Shown here: in pieces, positions 55,235-64,000 of the stretch
Layout: each line of letters opens with the position of its first letter
Position numbering within the stretch: position 1 is the stretch's first letter
Assembly: GCA_021234155.1 (NCBI GenBank)
Contig: JAJEKV010000073.1
Span: forward strand, 3,942,001 to 4,006,000
Origin: Isoetes taiwanensis
Lineage: Eukaryota; Streptophyta; Lycopodiopsida; Isoetales; Isoetaceae
DNA length: 64,000 nucleotides
Direction of reading: 5' to 3'
Translations under genes and position numbers: made by a program
Notes under the pieces: generated by a model
Seen by the model: only the letters and a program-made list of their open reading frames with translations
Databases searched by the model: none
Told to the model about the DNA's origin: nothing

Positions 55235-55312
55235 CTGGTATGTATATTTGGAAAATCTCTGAAGTCAACCGAGGAGTATGTAAAGCAACGAAAAAAGGAT
55301 GCTGTATTGTAA
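55235..55312 (+). CDS. GABA transaminase exon 17 with stop
   Basis: Acceptor CTACAG, 25 codons and TAA at 55310. Encodes LVCIFGKSLKSTEEYVKQRK, the conserved C-terminal helix. Confidence 0.85.
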   Translation: MVCIFGKSLKSTEEYVKQRKKDAVL

Positions 55313-58280
55313 TACATTTGGAGAAGATGTATCGCAGTATGTGCTGGATATACTTGCTACCGAACTATTTGTATTATTGTGACTATGTATGTTAATATCA
55401 AAGCTGTGTTTTCCTTGGCCTGAAAGATAGTTTTACAAATATAGAGAACACACGCGATATCTTCCAACACTGCAAAGTTAATTATCAATCAGTAAGGGGG
55501 AAGCTCAAGTGGGTTACGCAAATTTACCCACGACAAAATCCACTCCCTCTGATCAACGACCAGATCTATTCTGGGAGGTATCTGGGAGGTTATTATTCAT
55601 AATAATCTCTGCTGGGTGATAGTGATAATCCTTGTTGCAGTATGTTCTCTCTTTTAACCCAAGGGCTGCCAACAGCCAAGTTTTGAAGCTTTCTTCAACA
55701 TCTATAATTCAACAGTAATGACCTTCTCTTGATTCTTTTAAAAGTGTAGGTGGAATTAAATGTTAAGCATAAGGCCACATTAATAATATAGAATTTAATA
55801 TAATATGCTGATGACATGGGAGATTAATGAATGGGACACTGTGCTGTGCTTGCATAGTTTTGGTAAGCATGGCCTAGGATATGCTAAGACAATCTCAACG
55901 TTTTGCATCCTTTAAAATGTCCAAAGTTGGAGTCGATTTGCATTTGTCTTTCTGGGTAGACTTGGAGTTGGGAATGGATCTTTTGGTTGGTATAGAGACT
56001 TATCATTCTTCACCATGAAATGAAATTTCATGCATATTGTATCTCAATGTGTGCCTTTCATTTTGGGATTTTAAACTTGTCTTTCATGGCGTAGAAATGT
56101 GCAGTGGCTGACTTCCAGAGGAATCAGCATTTGAGGCACTGAGGCAAAGTTTCAGCGATGTTTGTAAAATCGACTTTGCGAATCTAGCATTAACTTGTCT
56201 TTGACTCCCCGTGGTTACTTGGGCTAAAATTTTCCACCGAATTTTTACCATCCCCATGGCTGAAATTCATATCCGAAGCCAGATAGATGCTTGATGATTT
56301 GGTGACAGGGAAACAACTATTTGGAGGCCAAATAATACGTGAGGAGATGAAACAATTCGCTGCAGGAAACGAAGCAAATGCATCTCACCACTGCAGCTCT
56401 CCAAAGGGAAGAGACAAAGTAAACGGCGAAGCTTTTGTCTAAACTACAAAACCCCATGCAAATATGGCAAACCTCTTCGTCCTTCACCACACTCCATGCA
56501 AGCTGTGCATTTTAGAGTGGACTCCAACACAAAGCATAGCCAAACAGTTTGATATCACGTTTAGCACAAATGCAATAAAGACAAATTCCCTGGAACGATA
56601 TTCAACAAGTTAAGAACCTGCAATACATTGTCATCGGGTCAATCAATGATTCCCCTGGCATGAACGGACAAGCTATTACTGTTGTGGACGGTAAAATGCA
56701 TCGTTTTCTCCAAGTGTCTTGCAAGCATTTGTGGGCATCTATTGCAGATTAGAACAATCAGATATTTGTTGTGAAAATGATATTGCTTTGGAGACAGTAA
56801 AGAGGCATTACATGAGACAAATATATTTTTGGATGGTGGTTGATTGGAGTCTTGGATTTATCTGGTCTCTGGAAGCTTCTTTTAGTTAAGTGGTGATGGA
56901 GATTTTATTAAGACTGCAAATGGAAAGTCTTTGAGTGTTCCAGAGAGTGTACTGTGATTGTCCTAATATAACTTTTGATTAAAAAATTTGGTTTCTAAAC
57001 ACAAGAAAGCATGGTGTGTAAGAGGGACCAGGGCCTGCATGGAAGCAAAAAAAAGACAAGGCCAGCCAATTTGGTGTTTAAGAGCGTAGGACAGAGCAGA
57101 GGATTGGTGGCTTTCGGATGCAAACCGCTCACCTACATCTACATCCATTGCACTGTACTTGGAAGTGCAAACGCATTTGCTTTTCCAACCCCCAATCTCA
57201 TTCTAATATCCCCCACCACATTTAATGTCTTTACCTTCTTCCATCTAGAATCTACTGTGCGCCCGCTCTTAAATAGGCCCCTTTTTTTTCTTACCGTTGT
57301 GGATGAAATCAGGACTGATTTGAGGCCAAAGTTTGATTGGCATTGGATTGGACCACTGTCTGACAATGGCAAAATGTCAAGTCAAGCTCCTCGTTTAGTA
57401 TCTTGGTCGGTATGGAAGAAAGAGAAAGAGGCGAGGCCTGCCTTTTAACTTAAAAGGTTGGTGCCATGGCAGAGCAATTTGTGGCTCTGGAGCAAGCCAA
57501 CATTAGAGCATTATGGGTGCGCTTTATTTTAGAAAATATAACGTGTTGCACAGTGGCACCTACACGTACATGGAACAGCATTTAGACCCTATCCCAGCCC
57601 ATGTCATTGTCCTCCATTATTAGCATGGTCAGATCCATTCACCCCTTCCATATCGTTTTTTATTTTACTCAGGAAGTTTAGCAATGCTTCCATTTTTAAT
57701 TCCACAACTTTTTATCCATTCCGTGCCTGCACCACTACTGTCGTTGACATGCTTTCTTGCAGGTGCAAATTCCATCTTCAACTCATTAATTCCCCATATA
57801 TATATACATGCTTACCAAATGGTTGCCAAACATACAGCCATTGTGGTCATACATGAGTTTGGAATTCAAAAAGATGGTCCATCTTCTAATTGCCAACTTA
57901 TAGTACCAATGATAAGATGGCTTATTGTGCCTCATAGACATATGTTCAAATTTCAGGAATTAATCAATCAATGCTTTCCATTTTAATTTTTCATAATTCT
58001 GAATCTAGATTATTTATAGTTTAGTGCATTCATTAATGGCTAATGTGACGACATTAGTTCGTGACAGCTACTTGGAGTTGCCCAATTAAATGCCAAGCTG
58101 CACGAATGAGTTAATGCACCAAGTTAATTATTGGGTGTTGACATTGTTGTAGTTGTCATGTAATAATTGTGAGTGATAGTCTATTCTAATCTATGAGAAG
58201 CAGTGGCAGTAGATTAGAGCAGTGGCATGTTAAATGGTGTCATGTTATACAAAGCTTTGGAAAGACCTATGAGAAGCAGT
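55313..58280. other. no recognisable gene downstream of GABA transaminase
   Basis: The first few hundred bases would be the 3' UTR and end of the transcript. A 145-codon frame at 57011-57448 (plus) has no recognised motif and is probably chance. Confidence 0.3.
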
Positions 58281-58284
58281 GGCA

Positions 58285-58440
58285 GTAGGTCAAAGTCAAA
58301 GTCAAAGGTGGCGGGTCAAAGTCAAAGTGGCGGGCACCCCCTACCCGGGTGTTGCTGGGCTCGCTAGAAACACACAGACACCCCCTGCCCGCCACTTAGG
58401 GTTTGTGTTGACCAGTCAAAGTCAAAGTCAACTAGGGCCG
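58285..58440. repeat. GTCAAA-rich tandem repeat
   Basis: Clusters of (GTCAAA)2-4 separated by GTGGCGGG blocks and a CACCCCCT(A/G)CCCG repeat. Confidence 0.8.
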
Positions 58441-59330
58441 AATTTTAAGGAAGGCAAGTCTATCTACTCCTGATTTTTAGGCAAGTTGGAGAACTTTCTA
58501 TATGAAGGGGATGCACAATTTGACAAGTGGATGCACCCGAATTGGAAGGTAAATATGGAGATAAATACTGGAGGAATGGATAGACAGGAGGGCTTACAGG
58601 TCGAGAGCTGAGCGCAGGAGTTGTAGTTTTTTGTAAAAGGTTTATGGATGAGTGACCATATTTTGGCTCCATGAATCTAAGCTTTTATAAGCCTTGTTTA
58701 TAAAGTTGTCTAGCAAATTTGGTGAATAAAGCTATTGTTATACTGACTATTTCTGGAACAATTTCTACAGACATCACACTTGGATCAAACATACGTGTTA
58801 AATAAATTGATCTACACTAGAAGTATCAATGCATGTAAAGCATCCCTCTTAGGGTTCAACTCCTCAATGTTTCTTATCTTACATAGACTATCATAAAAAT
58901 AATATATGAAGTTGAGATAATGACATGACATCATATCATTATCATGACACTTGACATGGAATACAAATTTTAAGATTGTTTTCTTTTCTTTTTTTGAGAC
59001 TATAAATACTACTCATCTTCCAAATTTCATGTGACTTCTTAAAACATTGAGGTAAGATGAGCTAAACAAGCCCTTGAGAGACCCAGTTAGGTCCCCAAGG
59101 AATTTCCGAAAACAGACATCCAGTAACCATTTCACATCCATGATATTCCAAATAGAATAAGAATTTCAAAGACCTATTAGTTTCCAATAGAAATAGATAT
59201 TAAGTACTACTTGTCTTTCTAAATGCATTACATTCTTTAAAAAATAGAGTAATATGGATTGTCAAAATTTTAACACTTGGAGGACCTACATAATGTTTGC
59301 AAATGCTTTTTTCAAACCTTTTAATTGGAA

Positions 59331-59740
59331 AAAAGTTTTAATAAAAAAGGAGATTTTTGTCACAAATCATTGTTAGAAAAAAAATATTCCAGTCACTAGA
59401 GATAAAGAACAAAATGGTGGACGAAGGCCTTTTATTTTTTAAGAGGCCACCATAACATCGCACACTTTATAAACACGAAAAATGTGCAATAAAATGGACA
59501 AATGCCTTCTATTTTTTAAAAGGCCAGCACAAAGTTTTTAATAAAAAGGATATATTTGTGGCAAAGCATTGTTAGAAGAAAAATATCCAAATCACTAAAG
59601 ATAAAGAAGCGAAAGAAAACCATTTTTTTTTAAGGCCATGACAACATAGCATGCTTTATAAACAAGGAAAAGGTGCAATTTGAAATAGCAAAGGCCTTCT
59701 ATTTTTTAAAAGGCCAACACAACTTTTTAAAAAGACTGCA
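59331..59740. repeat. tandem duplication, about 210 bp, diverged
   Basis: Two copies from AGTTTTAATAAAAA(A)GGA through CTTCTATTTTTTAAAAGGCCA, near 59331-59535 and 59535-59740, with about 15% difference by eye. Within each, the TTTATTTTTTAA..GGCC motif is itself doubled. Confidence 0.75.
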
Positions 59741-59789
59741 ACAACATTTTAAAAAGATGCAACAAAGACGTCAAGGTAGATGAGTCTTC

Positions 59790-60120
59790 ATTCTTGTTTA
59801 GTGTCCAATGAGAGCTCGCCATGTGGCGACCATACTAATCAAGAATGACAAATGGGTACATCATTCTTGACGAACCTGAAACATCCAGTTAACTGCGTGA
59901 AAACTCTGCTTGAGATGCCGAAGCTTACCATTTGCTTGAGATGCTGAAGCTTAACTGCGTGAAAACCCTGCTTGAGATGCCGAAGGTCACCGAAAATGCT
60001 TACCTTGAGCAGCAACAATTTGCAGATTCCTGCTCTGGAATGGGAGCTGGCCAACGGCTGCAGCCAGGAGCGCCGGCTCCACATAACATCATCAAACATC
60101 GACCAGCCTCAAGCATCGAT
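59790..60120. repeat. dispersed foldback-type repeat, copy 2
   Basis: Shares with 2230-2900 a GTCCAATGA..GCCA(C/T)GTGG..AAGAATGA.AAATGG.TAC block and the GGGAGCTGGC and CACATAACATCA words. It has its own TTGAGATGC(C/T)GAAGCTTA tandem repeats (59908-59990). Confidence 0.5.
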
Positions 60121-60129
60121 TAACAACAA

Positions 60130-61760
60130 AATTTGACTCGATTGCCAAGTTTCAAATTGACGGCCGATGGAGCAGCTGCAATCGAAGGGTCCTCAAGTAA
60201 GAAGCCATGAATTTTGCTGCCATTGCCATGAATTTTTGTAGAAAGTTCATGGGAGAGCTTGGCTTCAACAGAAAGTTGCTTGGATGAAGAAGGAGAATAA
60301 ACTTGATTTCTTTGTATTTGACTCTACATTGTATAGAAGTTTTCTATATTTTGATTACTTTCTCCTTTCCGTACGGATGCTGGGATCATACCTTCAAGAG
60401 GTCATGGATATGCGAGATCAGCTATGTCCTCGGGCACACACTTGACATGTATATATATACATATATTTTATGATGATGTATACCTGTACAGTTTGATAGC
60501 ATTCTTATTGCTGCCATGGTTTTTCCCTCGAAAACCCTTCGGGGCAGGGGTTTTTTAAACCGGACATTATTAAGTATGCTGCGCTTCTTCATTGGGTCCT
60601 ATAAGCCGATTAGTCTTAGTGGACGATAAAAATCATTCTTTCTTTCTCTCTTTCCTCATATGTACACATAGAAAACAATATAGTCTGAGTATATATACAA
60701 ATTCATCCTCTTGGAGCTATAAAAGAATTAAAAGGAAAAAAAGTATATGAATTGGCTCGTTCGGATTCGTCGCGAGACGATGCCGACCATCAGTTGTGGG
60801 CATGTGGAATGGGTACGTGTAATGGAATGCATACCCCGTCAAAAGAATGATATAGTTCATGAAGGCACTCTTATATCTTTTCAGAACGCAAAAAGAATGG
60901 GTCGGTGAGATGGAATAGGTAGATACGTTGGTGCAATGATGGAAGCCACATGAGAAAACTAATGTTATATATACGAGAATGGCATTTATACCATTGTTTA
61001 TCCAGTGGCTACTGCAACCAGCGACAGCCGGAAGCAGTCCATTAGATAAATAGGGGATGCACACCAAATGCCATTCCCTAGTTGGGGGAGCCACTTTTGC
61101 ACATGTTTGAGAAGGTTTGCACAAGTTTGAGCTGATCTAGAGTTGAAACATAGATCGAGCAAATTCTAGCATCCCTTTTCCTTTTAATTATTATGTGACC
61201 ATGTATTTGAAGTTATTCATGGAATGACCATGGTGATGTAACCTTAAAATTGGATAAAGGTCCTCTGGACAAAATAATAACCTTGGGTATGATGGAAAAG
61301 ATGAGATGTGCCAAGTTCATGAAATATGATATTGTGGCTATGCAATAAGGTAAATGCTGAAAGGTAACCACACTGTGAAATTTTGCATATGATTGATATG
61401 TGCTCAAGAAAAATAACAAAAACAATTGTTTGTTTAACAGAAGTGAGGAAATTGACATTGAGATAGGGAACGTAGAATTTCACATTTGTACTCTAAATTT
61501 GAGTTGACTTGTGATTGCATTAACCTTATGGCATTTTGGTACACACGTTTTGGGAAAGACATGTACTTTTTACATGCAAATTTCCACTTGCTGCTTCCTA
61601 AGCAAAAGACTTTCTTGCATGCACATGTGTGACATATTTTACCTCTTATATATCTTATGACCTCTTGAAAAGAGAAAAGGCTAAGGGTGACGACTTGCCA
61701 AGAAAAAAGAGGTAATTGCTAATTATTTTTGTGGGCGTGGTTTCTGCTAGGAGAAGATAA
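60130..61760. other. no recognisable gene
   Basis: A 135-codon minus frame at 60717-61124 has no recognised motif. An ATATATATACATATAT run lies near 60450. Confidence 0.25.
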
Positions 61761-61765
61761 AAAAA

Positions 61766-63115
61766 GTGTAGTGTTTAGACGCATGAGTGTTAACATCAAC
61801 CACCTTCTGCAATAATTATCTTCGTTAATATACAAAATTAGGATTGAATGGGATTTATTGTTCATGAAGACCAATAGACCTATGAGACCCAATCAAATAG
61901 CACAACAAACATGTTATTGTTAAGATTAAAAAACCCACCCTAAAGGGTCTTTGAGTGAAAAACCTTGGCAGTAATAAGCATACTGTTAGACTGTAAAATG
62001 ATACATTTCAAGGTAATGTCTGAGGATGTAGCTATCCATCACCTCCTAAAGATATGATCCTCTCAATGAAGCCTGCCCAACATCACATGGAGTGGCTATA
62101 GGCTGGATTAACTCAGCATAGCATGCCCGAATATGGTGGAATACCAGATAGTTCTGAAGAGTGTGACGTTCATCTTCAACAATTCCCAGCTGGAAACACT
62201 GGCACAAGCATGTCTTCTTATACCTCCTTGACCATCCGGCCTGCCTTATTTCCTCGGTACGCACTGGGTGGTGAATTCGCCTCATCAGCCTCGGTGCTTT
62301 CATAGTAAATGTGTATGCAGATATCATTGTGATCCCATTCAAGCATCTAGATTTATCCTCATGAAGTGTAAGTATCTTGACCTTACCTGCAGCACCAGCG
62401 TCACAAAGCTTGTTGAGGAAGCAAGCATCGAGGTGTTGGCTCAAATTATGTGATCCTCTACAGTTTGTACCGATATGCACCTCTACTCCTGCACACTACA
62501 TAGAGAGAACCATTGGGCTCGTTTCTAGCCGGCTTTGAGGCGCTGCAGACCCATTGCCATGGTACGATGAACATTGTCCATACTGACCACCTTCTAAAAG
62601 TAGATGAGATGGCAGTCAAGTGCGGCCCTCTAAAGAGGCAAGAAGCTTGTCTCATGAGAAGGATTTGATATGGAACCATGGATTTTACCCAAACTGCCTG
62701 AGCTAAGAAGGGTTTCTGCACCCCCTCCAAGTCATTCTAGGTGGCAAGTGATACTATGGGGTCCCAGGCCTTGACCTGTATAGAAGAACAAGCTTCACCA
62801 AGACCCTGAACAAGTTCGACTGATGGATCCAATCATAAAGCTTTGCTTTGTCACCGTTGTTCTGCATTGCATATAGCCCCTTCCAATCTGCCATCACTCG
62901 TAGCCGAATAGAAGTATCCCAAAATGTGGTAGAAGGGAACTCCACTCCCATTTGTAGACAATTTGGTTCTAATAAGTGAAGGATGGAGGCCTTGGCTAAC
63001 GCGAGGATGAGATGAGATGTGCATTCCACTGGCCTGGTAGAAAGTATCATGGGCATCTGAATGCTGCTATATGTCAACCCGAGGTGTAAGCTAAGAGGTC
63101 CACATTGTCGGCATA
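61766..63115 (-). pseudogene. LINE 3' part, copy 1
   Basis: On the minus strand the late reverse transcriptase region (GLYAMQNNGDKAKLYDWIHQ, LFRVLVKLVLLY) is followed by a downstream region ending ERHTLQNYLVFHHIRACYAELI, the degraded zinc-binding tail of plant LINE ORF2 (62046-62480), and a 3' UTR to about 61766. Frames are broken by stops. The upstream end abuts copy 2 near 63115, so it is 5'-truncated there. Confidence 0.65.
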
Positions 63116-63120
63116 TATAA

Positions 63121-64000
63121 ACTGCAGTGTTAGAAGAATGAGTATTAACATAAAAAACCCTCTACAATAATTGTCTACGTTAATTAACAAAATTAGGATT
63201 GAATTAGAGTGAATGGGATTTTATTATCCACGAAGACCAATAGACCTATGAGACCCAATCAAAGAGCACAACAAACATGTTACTGTCAGGATTAAAAACC
63301 ACGCCCCAAGGGTCTTTGAGGGAAAAACCTTGGCAATAATAAACATATTGTTAAACTGTAAAATGATATATTTCAAGGTAGTGTCTGAGGGCATAGCTAT
63401 CCATCACGTCCTAAAGATACGATCCTCTCACTGAAGCCATGCCCAACATCACATGAAGAGGCTAGTTAGGCAGGACTAACTCGGCATAGCATTCCTAAAT
63501 ATGGTGGAATATCGGGCAGTTCTGAAGGGTGTGATGCTCATCTTCAATAACTCCATCTAGAAACACTGGCAAAAGCATGTTCTTTTGTGCCTCTCGGATC
63601 CATCTGCTTGTCTTAATTTTGAGGCAGTGCACCCCTGTAAGAATGGACGCTATCAATCTGTGGTTTACATAGGCAAATGTGTATGCAGTTAGCGTTGTGG
63701 ACCTCATTCAAGCATGGCATTTAGCTGGGTCTGGTCATGTGCTGTCATGACTTGTTTCGATCCTCTGCAGTTTGCACCGATATGCACTTCTGCTCTTGTA
63801 CACCCTATAGAAGGAACCATTGGGCTTGTTTCTAGCAGGCTTTGAGGTGCTATGAACCCATTGCCATGGTATAAGCAAGGTTGGGAAGATGAGCACTGCT
63901 CATACTGACCACCTTCTGAAAGCAGATGAGGTGGCAGTTGAGCCCCTAAAGAGGCAAGAAGCTTGTCTCTTGCAGAAGGATCTGATATGGAACCATGAAT
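63121..64000 (-). pseudogene. LINE 3' part, copy 2 (runs off the window)
   Basis: Aligns with 61766-62700 in the same orientation, including the 3' UTR (AGACCAATAGACCTATGAGA, CAAAGGGTCTTTGAG-like) and the DEHHTLQNCPIFHHI tail at 63495-63600. In this copy the CP of the zinc motif is retained. Confidence 0.65.

Larger units (their letters stand above)
41163..55312 (+). pseudogene. GABA transaminase gene, about 17 exons, with disrupted exons
   Basis: Homologous to plant 4-aminobutyrate:pyruvate/glyoxylate transaminase (POP2 family), a class III PLP enzyme that converts GABA to succinic semialdehyde in the GABA shunt. Exons 1-7 join cleanly ([55 protein letters not shown]). The last four exons also follow the family (VQRVAPLFQDGIRGF, GMLVRVVGNAICMSPP, STEEYVKQRKKDAVL). 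In between, exon 8 has a 2-base loss, exon 10 a glutamate-to-stop change plus an indel, and exons 11-13 and 15 have small indels. The segment expected to carry the PLP lysine (VSxAK) was not found convincingly. Splice sites are largely good, so the decay is recent or the consensus has errors. No obvious N-terminal transit peptide. Three introns carry transposons or organelle DNA. Confidence 0.85.

Noticed and set aside
57011-57448. 145-codon plus frame
   Set aside because: No motif or splice context, and it includes AT-rich runs; probably chance.
60717-61124. 135-codon minus frame
   Set aside because: Cys- and His-containing but with no regular spacing or known domain; the surrounding DNA is non-coding.

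Overview
This window looks like nuclear DNA of a land plant with a repeat-rich genome. The evidence is intron-rich genes with plant-type homologues, plant retrotransposons primed by initiator tRNA-Met, LINE, hAT and PIF/Harbinger debris, and a small insert resembling a plastid trans-spliced rps12 intron. A seed-free vascular plant such as a fern is my guess for the lineage; that is inference and weakly held.

Layout. 1-1691 (minus): the 5' part of a splicing-regulator gene of the SWAP/SURP family (DRY_EERY and SURP domains), running off the left edge. 1.9-4.16 kb: intergenic repeats, including a foldback element with a relative near 60 kb and a GATA/GGTA microsatellite. 4170-23167 (plus): a Ty3/gypsy chromovirus with both LTRs, a CCCAA target-site duplication, a primer binding site and a C-terminal chromodomain. 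Its gag-pol is broken by several frameshifts. Before gag it carries unusual cargo: four copies of a long hairpin, two followed by a TATA-like box and an accessory reading frame. A young, intact Ty1/copia element (6079-11770, one 1405-codon frame, LTRs about 99% identical, TSD ATTTT) sits inside the first hairpin.

23.2-41 kb: gene-poor DNA with degenerate tandem repeats, PIF/Harbinger transposase remnants, LRR-receptor-like debris that may lie between terminal inverted repeats, and a hAT remnant. Some stretches (21.5-23.2 and about 33-38.6 kb) differ from their duplicates in an irregular, indel-rich way that suggests poor consensus quality or strong decay.

41163-55312 (plus): a GABA transaminase gene of about 17 exons. 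Exons 1-7 are clean; several later exons carry indels or a stop, and the segment expected to hold the PLP-binding lysine was not convincingly found. It is either a pseudogene or a good gene with consensus errors. Its introns hold a LINE tail, a decayed minus-strand copia element (44134-47364, TSD GTTCC) containing a LINE, and a doubled plastid group II intron fragment.

55.3-64 kb: mostly non-coding DNA with tandem duplications, ending in two adjacent minus-strand copies of a LINE 3' region.

The most unusual structure is the pre-gag cargo of the chromovirus: repeated units of hairpin, TATA-like box, reading frame and a shared sequence after the stop, which look like separate transcription units inside a retrotransposon.
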